Source: Hofstenia miamia
Lineage: Eukaryota; Xenacoelomorpha; Acoela
DNA length: 64,000 nt
Direction of reading: 5' to 3'
Assembly: GCA_004352715.1 (NCBI GenBank)
Contig: SCFE01000047.1
Location: forward strand, 642,241-706,240
Notes under the pieces: model-generated
What the model was told of the DNA's origin: nothing
What the model saw: only the letters and a program-made list of their open reading frames with translations
Databases searched by the model: none
Program-made: the position numbers and the translations under genes
Shown: positions 46,527 through 57,471 of the stretch, in pieces
How the letters are laid out: the number at the start of each line of letters is the position of its first letter
Numbering within the stretch: the first letter of the stretch is position 1

Positions 46527-47526
46527 NNNNNNNNNNNNNNNNNNNNNNNNNNNNNNNNNNNNNNNNNNNNNNNNNNNNNNNNNNNNNNNNNNNNNNNNNN
46601 NNNNNNNNNNNNNNNNNNNNNNNNNNNNNNNNNNNNNNNNNNNNNNNNNNNNNNNNNNNNNNNNNNNNNNNNNNNNNNNNNNNNNNNNNNNNNNNNNNNN
46701 NNNNNNNNNNNNNNNNNNNNNNNNNNNNNNNNNNNNNNNNNNNNNNNNNNNNNNNNNNNNNNNNNNNNNNNNNNNNNNNNNNNNNNNNNNNNNNNNNNNN
46801 NNNNNNNNNNNNNNNNNNNNNNNNNNNNNNNNNNNNNNNNNNNNNNNNNNNNNNNNNNNNNNNNNNNNNNNNNNNNNNNNNNNNNNNNNNNNNNNNNNNN
46901 NNNNNNNNNNNNNNNNNNNNNNNNNNNNNNNNNNNNNNNNNNNNNNNNNNNNNNNNNNNNNNNNNNNNNNNNNNNNNNNNNNNNNNNNNNNNNNNNNNNN
47001 NNNNNNNNNNNNNNNNNNNNNNNNNNNNNNNNNNNNNNNNNNNNNNNNNNNNNNNNNNNNNNNNNNNNNNNNNNNNNNNNNNNNNNNNNNNNNNNNNNNN
47101 NNNNNNNNNNNNNNNNNNNNNNNNNNNNNNNNNNNNNNNNNNNNNNNNNNNNNNNNNNNNNNNNNNNNNNNNNNNNNNNNNNNNNNNNNNNNNNNNNNNN
47201 NNNNNNNNNNNNNNNNNNNNNNNNNNNNNNNNNNNNNNNNNNNNNNNNNNNNNNNNNNNNNNNNNNNNNNNNNNNNNNNNNNNNNNNNNNNNNNNNNNNN
47301 NNNNNNNNNNNNNNNNNNNNNNNNNNNNNNNNNNNNNNNNNNNNNNNNNNNNNNNNNNNNNNNNNNNNNNNNNNNNNNNNNNNNNNNNNNNNNNNNNNNN
47401 NNNNNNNNNNNNNNNNNNNNNNNNNNNNNNNNNNNNNNNNNNNNNNNNNNNNNNNNNNNNNNNNNNNNNNNNNNNNNNNNNNNNNNNNNNNNNNNNNNNN
47501 NNNNNNNNNNNNNNNNNNNNNNNNNN
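46527..47526. other. Scaffold gap, exactly 1000 N
   Basis: A round 1000 N suggests an arbitrary scaffold join, so linkage and distance across it are not reliable. Confidence 0.98.
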
Positions 47527-47971
47527 TAGAGAAACTGAACAACAAGAAGGACATCCATAGGATAATGTGCTTCTTCAATTATTATGGCACATTTATCCCC
47601 AACATCACAGGGAAGACAGCCAAGATGACGCAGCTGATGAGAAAGTCAGTACCATTTATATGGACATAGCAACCAAGGAAGATGGAGAGAAAAAGCGGTT
47701 CCAATTTCTACCATACACAGAGTACAAGGGGCTTCCAGAGATGAATGTTGATAAGAAGGGACAAACAGTGCTACCAATTGCAATAAAGGAGGAAATATCA
47801 GAGCCCGAAATTATAGAAAAACAGAAGGATGATGTGATATTAAGTGAAATCATAAAAAAATTACAAGAACCAAGTGTGAAATTATCAAAGTTAACCATGA
47901 GTTACTACAAGAGGTACAGATGGAAAAGTAACAAGAATGGACTCCTATATGTGGAAGGACAAAACCAATAG
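47527..47971 (+). pseudogene. RT connection and pol spacer, RNase H missing
   Basis: The start reads IMCFFNYYGTFIPNITGKTA to SVPFIW, the segment after RT palm/thumb that in the sister copy is followed by RNase H. Here, after FIW and a stop, about 20 bases later the spacer FQFLPYTEYKGLPEM begins, which in the sister copy follows RNase H. The RNase H domain (about 480 bases in the sister copy) has been cleanly lost. The spacer continues with VLPIAIKEEISEPEIIEKQK to a stop at 47969, and overlaps the integrase frame. Confidence 0.7.
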
Positions 47972-48677
47972 AATTGCAATATCAGAGTACTTTAAACGTG
48001 AACTAATAAGAAAAATCCATGAGAAGGGCCATTTAGGCATCACACAAATGGAGAGCATGTTCAATGCAAGATTTTTTTACAACAACAATACGGAAGGTCA
48101 CAGAAGAGATCATCAACAAATGTACAGAATGCTCCTCTACAATAAACAACATTTTCCAACACAGAGGGCACTGCTAGAAAAGATCATAGTGACACAACTG
48201 AACAAGATCATACATATAGATTTTGAAATGTTGTTGAAAGATGAGGAGGGGTACCAGTACCTCTTAGTGATGGTGGACAATTTCACCAAATACACGAAGC
48301 TAGTCCTGATGAAGAGCATGATGGCTGAAACAACTGCCAACATAGTAATGAAAGAATGGATCCTGAAGTTTTTGCCAATGGAGATGATAATCACAGACAA
48401 GGGGCCACAATTTGAGAGCAACCTGTTCCAAGAAATGGTACACCTACTGGACGTCATAAGTGAAGGAACAACAGCATACCACCCACAAGTGAACGGGGCG
48501 GTGGAGAGACTGAATAGAACCTTGATAAAATTGATTAGAGTCACAACCTTAAGAGTAGGAGGATGCAAATGGAGGGAGGTAATTGAAATGATTGAGTATT
48601 TCTATAATATGTCTGTTCAAAGCCATATTCAGAAGGAAGGCAGTGACGCCATTATCAATGCAGTACTTTGCCTATAG
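47937..48677 (+). pseudogene. Integrase, D,D35E core retained
   Basis: The best-preserved integrase in the window (246 codons, from an ATG). The zinc-binding domain shows IHEKGHLGITQMES; its two Cys (CTEC) are only readable in the next frame near 48110-48130, so a short out-of-frame segment lies there. The core has IHIDFEML (first Asp), ITDKGPQFES (second Asp) and NGAVERLNRTL (Glu), with 35 residues between the second Asp and the Glu. WREVIEMIEYFYNMS follows and the frame breaks near 48640; the C-terminal part continues in another frame to about 48880. The enzyme would insert the cDNA copy into host DNA. Confidence 0.8.
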
Positions 48678-48941
48678 TGGAAAGTTAGACAACCAATATG
48701 TGGATCAACTGAGGAATCAGATAACAGCAGTACATGAGACGGTGTGTCATAACACAAAGAAATCAGCTGTGAGACAACAGTGTAACTACAATAAAAAAAT
48801 TTACAGTCATGTGCATCAACTAGGCTACACAGTCTACACATTTACACCGATGAAATTAACAGATAAGTGCCAACTGTGAGCTGATTCGAGGGCGACTCAG
48901 TTGAAATGATCAGCATGGACTTACTTGATGGTGAGCCGAGC

Positions 48942-49138
48942 NNNNNNNNNNNNNNNNNNNNNNNNNNNNNNNNNNNNNNNNNNNNNNNNNNNNNNNNNNN
49001 NNNNNNNNNNNNNNNNNNNNNNNNNNNNNNNNNNNNNNNNNNNNNNNNNNNNNNNNNNNNNNNNNNNNNNNNNNNNNNNNNNNNNNNNNNNNNNNNNNNN
49101 NNNNNNNNNNNNNNNNNNNNNNNNNNNNNNNNNNNNNN
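48942..49138. other. Assembly gap (197 N)
   Basis: Run of N between integrase and third-ORF remnants. Confidence 0.99.
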
Positions 49139-49500
49139 ATAGCTTTATCCCCAGTGAACATGCAGACAAAAAGCTGGCTATTGAAAGGGCACGTTGAGAA
49201 GTTGACATCTCCAGACAAAATCATGAAACTGATGCAAGAGGTCGAAAAGTTTATCAGTAGATTAATCATTAACAAATCCCATTAGGCAAAATGTCAACAG
49301 TGGATATAGTGAATAAAACAGGGATCACGCCAGAAGAGATAACAGTATTTGATGAACCCATGAGGAAATACATGTGGGGCGCCACATCTGAGACATGTTT
49401 AAGACAGGTCAAGACAGAACAAAAGACATCATAACAATGATAAAAAACAAAGAGATTCAACAAACGTTAGAAACAGACATGAAAAGATATCAAAAAGAGA
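49139..49500 (+). pseudogene. Third-ORF remnant of copy 2
   Basis: Reads FIPSEHADKK, ITPEEITVFDEPM and RKYMWGATSE. KYMWGAT at 49366-49386 matches HKYMWGATAQ at 58413-58433 in the larger copy, in the same position relative to integrase order. Stops interrupt it. Function unknown. Confidence 0.55.
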
Positions 49501-49604
49501 ACCCCCACTGAACATTTGTAAAGATCATTAAGAGTGTGGAAATGATGCAAAGGGGAGGAATAACAGAACCCCTTTCTGTTAGGGTTCTTTCTGGTACCCT
49601 ATGA

Positions 49605-49752
49605 ATTTGGATCTAAAATAGTATTAATATAATTCCTAGGTTTCAGTCATCCAACTGTTTACTGACAATTAATTATTTAATACATGTAGAAGTGAAATGC
49701 TAGTCAGCTAACTGAGAGAAAACCCCTATACCTAACCTATGTGCACTTAGGT
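49605..49752 (+). repeat. Partial LTR, same family as 56319-57471
   Basis: Directly oriented match to 56858-57000, with shared blocks TTTGGATCTAAAAT, TTTCAGTCATCCAAC and GAGAGAAAACCCCTATACC. Only about 150 bases remain, and the ends are lost. Confidence 0.75.
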
Positions 49753-49977
49753 TAGCTACAGCAAAGTAGCTATTAAATAGCACATAATTGCAGTGCATTC
49801 ACATTGACCAGTGGTATAGTATTATTACCAATATACCACTGTATAGCTATTACAGTTTAATATATAATAACTGTAATAACTTCCATGAGAGTCTGTGAAA
49901 TGACAACAAAAACACAAAAAGAGATGTTAGAAGAGGAAGAACTGTTAATGTCGACACAGTTAATACTATTGCCAAAA

Positions 49978-50171
49978 ACACAGCACCATGTATTCTTATA
50001 TGTAACTGGAGTTCATATTCACAGTAGTCATTCTAGTCTATTATATTTGTTTACTACTCTAAATCATTTATGCCAAAGCAGTTCTATAGGATGTTTTACC
50101 CAAATGAGAATAGATACTATACTATCACTACATTTTTGCCCATGCTTAGGGCCAACTATGATGATGCTAGA
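49978..50171 (+). repeat. 5' LTR, 3' portion only
   Basis: Matches 61755-61939 and 27990-28220 over about 185 bases up to GATGATGCTAGA. Upstream of 49978 the match ends abruptly, so the 5' LTR is truncated. Confidence 0.75.
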
Positions 50172-50189
50172 TGGTGACCCTCATACATC
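50172..50189 (+). promoter_or_regulatory. Candidate primer-binding site
   Basis: TGGTGACCCTCATACATC directly follows the LTR end. TGG start and position are as expected for a tRNA 3'-end complement; the tRNA is not identified. Confidence 0.5.
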
Positions 50190-50399
50190 TAAAGACCACT
50201 CTATTTCTCTTAAAACTTCAACACCTTATCGAAAATGTAAGGTTTACTATATTTTTGCCAAGCTCCACCTACTGTCATGTCGAACTGTATTAATCAAAAC
50301 TCTTTTACTGAATGGAATCTTAAGCATAGTTGTATTACAATGGACACCTACAAATGTTTACTGCCACTAACCTCCTTCTCTCTTAGATTATATACTAAA

Positions 50400-51840
50400 A
50401 TGGTGAATTATACTGTATCAAGCTTGAAAACTTTGAATAAAACTGAATTAATGGAAATTATTATGGATCAAACAGACCATATAAATGATCTCAAAAGTAG
50501 AATGGCAACCATAGAAAGCCAACTGACACTAATTGCGTCTCCCCAACCTGAATCCACTTATGTAACACAGAAACAATTCTCAAACTGGGAAGCATCCATA
50601 AGAGAAAACATAAACGTCTTCAGAATGAAAATCTTAGAAACAATCACAGAGCTGATGCAACCAACAGCAATGAAATCCTAACTATTACCACAGCAGTCAC
50701 AGCCACCACTGAGCCCACCACCAATGAACCAGCCTCGCCTNTACGTCTCCCCATCCTGAATCCACTTATGTAACATAGAAACAATTCTCAAACTTGGAAG
50801 CATCCTTAAGAGAAAACTTAAATGTCTTTAGGATGAATATCTTAGAAACAATCACAGAGCTGATGCAACCAACATCCACGAAATCCCAACCATTACTACA
50901 GCAGTCACAGCTGCTGCCAAGCCCACCCCCACCAAGACCGGCCTCACCACCACCTGCACCCACAACACCAATATTTATCAAAGCAACCCTTAGAACCAAG
51001 TCAAAGAAACGTGCATCCCTGTTACCAGACATGCCTCTGAAATCAGACCTCAAACTCCATAAGATGCCACAACCATTCACAGGCAAATTCGACATAAAAG
51101 GCCAAACCTTTTGTGAATGGATAATCCTTTTTGAGATATACCTAGTGCAACAAAATGGCACAAAACAGAATGGCGCCACTCAAATGCCTCTCTTTCTAAA
51201 AGACAGAGCTCTGCAGGTTTACCTCAACTTAGATGCAAACACAAAAACAGATTACAACAAACTTGTCACAGCAATGAACGACCAATTTGACAACAAGTGT
51301 ACCAGAAAACAATATCAGATGCAACTGTAGACATGCTGCCTAGAGAAAAACGAAGAAGTAATGAGCTACATTTAAAAAGTCAATAGACTATTACGCCAAT
51401 CGCAAGAAGAACACAGATACTATCCACAGGATCTGTACTCATACATCCATGCAGGTCTACCTCAAGCAATGAAATCTAGATTTGAGAACAAATGTGACAT
51501 AGATGATGACATTGATACCCTCATAAAGAAAGCTGTAAACATTCAACTAACTCTCAAAAACAACAAAAGAGTAAACAGACAATGAGGACTGCAATAAACA
51601 ACCTCTTACCAACCTCAGCTTTTGCCTGCTAAAAACGACAAACTGCAAAAGGCCATAGCAGAAAAACCTGAAAACTTTCCTTTTGTTAAGTGCAAAAAAT
51701 GCGGCAAGAAAGGCCACCTAAAGCCTGAGTGCAAGAAAATCATATACCTGATCAACAAAGACAGCTACTATACTGCTGAAGTTCTTGAACACCATGAACA
51801 AACAGATTCTAAAGACGAAGATTGTAACAGATCTACTTGA
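50400..51840 (+). pseudogene. Gag (coat protein) with zinc knuckle, broken
   Basis: Starts at the ATG 50400. N-terminal part: KTLNKTELMEIIMDQTD with a coiled-coil-like DLKSRMATIESQL, then a Pro/Gln linker that is duplicated. The capsid-like part is MPQPFTGKFDIKGQTFCEWI, LFEIYLVQQNG and a helical region including YIHAGLPQAMKSRFENKCD. The nucleocapsid end carries one CCHC zinc knuckle CKKCGKKGHLKPEC at 51691-51732, which binds RNA. Stops at 50679, 51328 and 51585 and a single N at 50741 interrupt it. It overlaps the protease frame at its end. Confidence 0.8.
50535..50945 (+). repeat. About 208-bp tandem duplication within gag
   Basis: The blocks CCTGAATCCACTTATGTAAC, AAACAATTCTCAAACT and AATCACAGAGCTGATGCAAC occur twice, 208 bases apart, with several differences. 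The single N at 50741 lies at the junction. Confidence 0.85.
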
Positions 51841-52170
51841 AAGAAACTTGATCCCTATAACAATTAACAACTACAATATCAAGGCTACTGTCAACACTGG
51901 CGCCTCGATCACAATCATGGCCAACAGCTGTACTCAAACTATTGGATGGAATAGAGAAGCCATTATAACCAATGATACAAGACTCATAAGTGCCTCAGGA
52001 GATTACATCAATATCAAAGGCACAGTAAAGAATGCAAGAATAGCTATCAACAATGTAAAATTCAAATAAGATATCCACATCGTAGATATGATGAACCAGC
52101 CTCTTTGAAATGAAATGATAATTGGAAGAGATTTTTATCTGATAACAACTGCCTCATTGACTATTCCAAC
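51785..52170 (+). pseudogene. Aspartic protease domain, active-site Asp changed
   Basis: Retropepsin-like: ATVNTGASITIM at 51886-51921 aligns with the family's DTGAS active site, but here it is NTGAS, so the catalytic Asp is Asn. The conserved second motif is IIGRDFYL at about 52111-52140, after a stop at 52067. The active enzyme would process the Gag-Pol polyprotein as a dimer; this copy could not. Confidence 0.75.
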
Positions 52171-52579
52171 AAGACACTTACAATACAAGAAGACAAAAAC
52201 ATATCAGTATCACTAGCCACCAAAGGCATGAACACTTTGGAATTCTCATTAACCAAAAATTTAAGATTAGAGCCTTTTCATTGGAAAATAGCAAAGATAA
52301 AACCCAACAAGCACTACAAAGGAGATGCCATCATTACCAACCTTTACAGAGCAAAAAATTATCTCCTTACCATATTAAATAACATTGTCTCTATTCACAA
52401 CAACATAGGCTACACAGCCATTCTGAACAACTCCAACAGAATCATGCCTCTCAGAAGTAATGCAATCACAATAACAGGCATGCCCCTGGAATGTTACGTC
52501 ATTAAAAATTCTACTATCATCCATGGAAAACTCAACTACAAACACTAAATAAATTCCACAGCTAACAACAGAAACTCAC

Positions 52580-53530
52580 CCCCACCTCACTGAAGAGGAG
52601 AGAGAAACAATGAACTGTATCATACAGAACAATGCAGCTGTATTCAATAATGACAAAATCAGTGCCAGCAAAGCAATTGGGATCAAACATCAAATAAAAA
52701 CTGTTCTGCATAAACCAATGCAACAAGCATGCTGAAGAGTACCTGCCAATCTACAAGATCAATAAGCAAAGACACTTCCAGAATTACTCAATCACAGAAT
52801 AATATGGAGAAGCCACAGCCCTTATGCATTGCTGACAGTATTCATACAACAAGGTGATAAACACTGCCTATGCAGCGATTTTTGTCAACTCAACAATATA
52901 ACAATAAAGGACGCTTATTCAATACCATGCATCAATGATATACTCTATAATGCAGCCAAATACACGATATTTTCAACACTAGATCTATGCAAGGCCTATT
53001 GGCAAGTGCCAATGAAAGAGGAGGGCATAGAGAAAACAGCCTTCATCACACCATATGGCCTGTTTGAATGGCTCTACATGGCCTTCAGCCTGTGTAATGT
53101 GCCAGCAACATTCCAATGATATGTCACTAAAATATTAACTAAGAGAAAATTGCAAACTATCAGAAAGAGTCACAGCCTAAATAGACAACTTTCTAATAGG
53201 ATCTCACAACATATCAGAGTACAGCAAAGAACTAAACATCACACTAAAACTACAATATAATGCAGGTCTTAGAGTGAACGCAAAGAAATGAACTCTTGAA
53301 AAACCCAATGTTCTCTTTCTGGGAAGACATAACACTCTAGGAAAAATACAATTGAAAGACAATGCAAAGCAACTGATAGACGAGATCCAAGCCACTAAAG
53401 CCATTAAAGATGTTCAATGCATTCTTGGCTTCATAAATTATTATCAAATGTTCATACCTAACTTGGCAGAAAAAACAAAACACATATCCAACCTCCTTCA
53501 CAAACCACAACACTTTGATTGGGCATGGAA
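52580..53530 (+). pseudogene. Reverse transcriptase domain, broken
   Basis: Fingers and palm are readable: LCSDFCQLNNITIKDAYSIP, FSTLDLCKAYWQVPM (with the first catalytic Asp), ITPYGLFEW and FSLCNVPATFQ. The YxDD box position, near 53175-53200, reads stop-IDNFLIGS, so both the Tyr and the second Asp are lost. Thumb and connection follow: NVLFLGRHN and ILGFINYYQMFIPNLAEKT. Stops at 52735, 52800, 53119 and 53291 are seen. RT copies the element's RNA into DNA. Confidence 0.82.
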
Positions 53531-53534
53531 ACAC

Positions 53535-53985
53535 CAGGAGGAACTTGATAATCTCAAAAAAGACATCAAAATAATTGATTCATTAAACTCACCAACACCT
53601 GAAGATCCGTTCATATTAGATTGCAACACAAGCACAGTAGCCATTGGAGCAACATTAAGTCAAATACAAAATGGTGTAGAAAACCCCATCCAGTGGTTTA
53701 GCAGAAAACTCCAGAAAAGTCAATTAAACTACAGTGCCACAAAACTCAAAATTTTTGGCCCTCATAGAATCATTAAAGAAATTCCGCCATTTTCTAATTG
53801 GCGAGAAAAATTTCACTGTGCGCACAGACAACAGTAGCCTATGCTGGCTGAAAAAATATGCTGGAGATCACTCAACTATAATTGCCAGATGGATTGAATA
53901 TCTACATGACTTCAATTTCTCAATTCAACATAAGGAAACCTGCACAAAAACGCAGACATATGGAACATGCTACCACATTATCAGA
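53535..53985 (+). pseudogene. RNase H domain, broken
   Basis: DPFILDCNTSTVAIGATLSQ carries the first catalytic Asp. QWFSRKLQKSQLNYSATKLK has Lys where the family has the catalytic Glu (NYSATEKE). After a frame change at about 53760, FTVRTDNSSLCWL carries the Asp of the TDH.SL motif. The domain degrades the RNA strand during reverse transcription. Confidence 0.78.
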
Positions 53986-55500
53986 GAGATCTAAAAAAAG
54001 AACAAGGTCCTCCACAACACTTTAAATTCATACCACAGTGTCATTACAAAGAATTACCCAATATAAACGCCAACAGAAATGGTGACCTGATAAAACCAAT
54101 ACTATTGATATACATCAAAGAAGAAATAACAGCAGAAGAAATAGCCAAGGCTCAGGCCAACTACAAAATCTTATGTCAAATAATTCTGCAACTCCACAAT
54201 CCTACATTCATTATGGACAGCATTGCAAACTGATGCTATCAGAAACATAAATGGAAATTCACCAAGTCTAACATCTTATATGACGCAGCAACAACCTGCA
54301 ACCTCATTGCTCTACCCAAATACTACAAATGAGACGTCATAAAGAAAGTCCATGAACAAGGACACAAAGGAGTCTATCAAACTGAACTTACAATCCACAA
54401 AAACTTCATTACAACGTACCTACATCCAGCAATAGAAGAGATTATAAATAAATGCCAATCCTGCATACTATTAAATACATCTAGCTTGTCAACAAGCGTC
54501 CTTAGAATCAATATCCGCAAAACATACCAACTCCATCGTCAATGGTGACATCAAACAACTCTCTAAAGAGGATAATGGATGCTCGTATGTACTACTCAAT
54601 GGTAGACTTCACAAAATATTGTAAAATGATACCTCTATGCAACATCAAGGCAACCACAATAGCAGAAGCTATCATAAAAAATTGGGTGTGCATATTTGGT
54701 CCCATGACTCAGTTAATCACAGACCAAGGCCAGCAATTCAAAAGCTCTCTTTTTCAATCATTGGCTAACAAACTAGAAGTCCTCAATACTCATACCACCA
54801 TAAATCACCCACAAGCTAATGGAGCAGTCAAATGAGTAAATCAAATCCTTCTCAAACTCATGAGAACCATTACATCTCATGTAGGAGGAAAACACTGGAG
54901 AGAAATACTACCAATGATAGAATACTTTTAAAATACTTCTACTCACTCCACGACAAAAACCTCACCATACAAAGCTATGTTTGGCCTTGAAGCCCCAACA
55001 CCTGTCTCTATGCTATTCCATGGCTACAGCAGTGAAATTGACAACAACTACATCAAACAACTAATCAAAAAATTAGCAAAGACTCACGAATCTATGTGCA
55101 TCCAATCTGAGAAGAGCACAATAAGACAACAGTTACAATTCAATAGAAAAATTTATGGTGAGCCACACATCATCAGGGACAAAGTATTTGTATACACACC
55201 TGGTGTCATTACTGACGAAAAACAAGTATGCAAACTTGCATTAAATTGTGAAGGCCCTTGAACAATAACGAAATTACTCTCACACAACAACTACGAATTG
55301 GACAACAAAAAAATCACTCATTTTCAAAATATAAAAAGAACATCTGGCAATATTGAACATGCAAGAATATCAAACATCAACAAATTCGAACTAATCAAAT
55401 CCAACAACAATGAATTCTATATCACACCTGGATGCAAAAAACTATCAGAAGAATCATTTGAAACAAATATAAAACAAACATTTCTTCCCCTATAAGTTTG
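53986..55500 (+). pseudogene. Integrase, broken
   Basis: A pol spacer (FIPQCHYKELPNIN, IYIKEEITAEEIAKAQ) precedes the zinc-binding domain VHEQGHKGVYQTEL ... INKCQSC. The core reads MVDFTKYCKMIP, QLITDQGQQFKSS (second Asp) and NGAVK followed by a stop where the sister copies have NGA.ER, so the catalytic Glu is Lys. The rest is VGGKHWREILPMIEYF, SPYKAMFGLEAPTPVSML and a C-terminal part (KVFVYTPGVITDEKQ) to about 55495. Stops at 54331, 54834 and 54930. Confidence 0.82.
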
Positions 55501-55899
55501 TGCACACAGCCTAAACACATTGCTAAATCTAATATCTTTAATAATGATTGGTCAATTAACGTTGCTTCATTGCCTTTAGATTACATTGATCATGAAACAG
55601 AAAGCAGTCACAATGAGCACTTGTCAAGCTCATCACCCAAAAACTTCTAATCAGCAAACAAGTCCACCTGAATCTCCTTGCAGGACGTCCTCAGGGTCCT
55701 TCAGTGGTCGCGATATCACCTCAGATGTCTCTAGCTGTTGGACGTCCTCAGCTACCAACAATGAGCAGCAACCTATGACATCAACATCAACCACATACAA
55801 ATGGGTCACTGAACCCTCCACCTCAATTCATGTAAAAATACGTATCCTCAGTCAGATACCCTCTCTAACATCATCAACAACTAGCAGCCAGCAAGACTC
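55501..55899 (+). other. Ser/Thr-rich linker between pol and third ORF
   Basis: An open frame at 55586-55942 reads as low-complexity Ser/Thr/Pro (SPPESPCRTSSGSFSG). It could be the disordered tail of pol or the beginning of the third ORF in the wrong frame. GGACGTCCTCAG occurs twice here and GGACGTCCTCGAC in the tandem repeat at 60420. Confidence 0.4.
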
Positions 55900-56318
55900 A
55901 TTTTGCAGAATGTCAACAAAAACTCTCTCTAATAGAAGGTGAAACAATTCTTCCTTACTTCATTGCATCACACTGCTGATGCTACATTATGCATCACAAA
56001 ATATCTGAGAAAACACGTAATGTGATATCAAAAGTACTAACAATCAGACAAAAAATAAAGTAACCAGCAAAGCTCTCCCTACAGTCATTCACAAAGACAA
56101 AGGTAAATCCCATTATCTTCTACCCTGACTCATTCCTACAGAAAATCAGCAGAGATTACTATCAAAGTACAGTGCACATCACATTTGATGACAACATCCA
56201 TCTCAAAACAGTTTTGAAGCTACTAAAAAATAGAAGACAATGCAAAAGCCTAGAATGCCTTAACATTGACTGGTCAACACTCAACCTTGTCTACATCATT
56301 AAAACCCACAAGAAAGAA
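55900..56318 (+). pseudogene. Third ORF, first part (before solo LTR)
   Basis: Readable segments: NSLIEGETILPYF, VNPIIFYPDSFLQKISRDYY, HITFDDNIHLKTVLKLLKNR and LNIDWSTLNLVYIIKTHKK, where the solo LTR interrupts. Mixed hydrophobic/polar composition like a soluble globular protein. No domain recognised. Confidence 0.55.
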
Positions 56319-57471
56319 TGTAACATCCTCTACCAGGCATCATTGCTATTTCTCTTTTGCTACTGTATAACACTAGTCGTAGTTTGGCAGGTAGGGATTT
56401 ACCTAATTAGATACTGCTTTAGCTTTTGTTTCTATTAACTTAATGTAACTAGATTTAACTGTTCACTATTTAGGTGATGAAGCTACTGGCAGTTTCTCCA
56501 GTGATTGATAGTGGGCATCTGCCCAAAGCTAATCTCCACATCCAGATTCACCAACTCCTCCAATGTTTCATTTGATTGAGTTCCACGCCTCAGCTCATCA
56601 ATACAATATATGTGTACATTATCCTAGCTCAGTGCATACTCAAGACATGACACAACTCGACTTAAACTCTATTTTGTAAGAGTGTTTCAGTTGTTCATAA
56701 CCTGACTTGTTACTAGCTGCCTAATTTATACTACATGTAGCCATTACCAAAATATATTGGCTTTAATAAATGCATTAGTATTGAGCAGCTTCCTAACCTA
56801 CATTTATAAATTAATACATGTTTGGTTACTTTATTGGTCATTTATGGGTCACTAATTTGGATCTAAAATGATATTAATATATTTCCTAAGTTTCAGTCAT
56901 CCAACCATTTGTTTGCAGTTGATTATTTCAATACATGTAGTAAGTGATCACTAGTCAACTAATTGAGAGAAAACCCCTATACCTAACCTATGTGCACTTT
57001 CATGGTCTGGCACAGGGACCCTTGAATCATTCTCTAGGATGGATCCAGACCACTACTAAACACCACTTGATTAGCTCAATATCATATTAAATAATCAAAC
57101 CATTATAGTAGAACAAAATAAGAATTCCAAATAAAATTCTTTATCAATTGCTTATAGTATTTAATTCATATTTATAGTAATTCCAGAAAAGTACCTGTTG
57201 ATTTCAAATTTAAACTTTTCTTCTTCCAAGATGGTGGCTAAAAATAATTGAAGTGATTTCGCCCCCTCATTTTGCCAAAAGTATTTTTATCAACTGATAC
57301 TAATCTATTGTTTTTGACACATATTGTTTCTTGGTTGCATAATACAAATAAATCTAAATTAATCTAATTGATCTAAATACAATATTTCTAATCATCATTT
57401 CTTCAATCTTATTCTTACTCTGCTCAAGGTTTGCAGCTTATTTTTTATTTGTTTGGTTGGACGATGCTACA
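56319..57471 (+). repeat. Solo LTR of another family, 4-bp TSD
   Basis: 1153 bases from TGTAACATCCTCTACC to GGACGATGCTACA (TG...CA ends). Flanked by AGAA at 56315-56318 and 57472-57475. The coding sequence of the third ORF resumes after it. An inverted homologue lies at 60521-61656, and a partial one at 49605-49752. Confidence 0.8.

Larger units (their letters stand above)
47527..49470 (+). mobile_element. Gypsy-like retroelement, copy 2 (RNase H deleted)
   Basis: Right of the gap comes the RT-connection part (FFNYYGTFIPN), a spacer domain, integrase and a short part of the third ORF. Related to, but clearly diverged from, the element at 49978; it is richer in G. A 197-N gap lies at 48942-49138. 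LTRs are not identified. Confidence 0.75.

Noticed and set aside
48137-48568. Minus-strand 143-codon frame
   Set aside because: Antisense to the D,D35E integrase of copy 2.
55586-55942. Ser/Thr-rich frame as a possible mucin-like or envelope protein
   Set aside because: Low-complexity, no signal peptide or membrane segment; more likely a linker or an out-of-frame reading.
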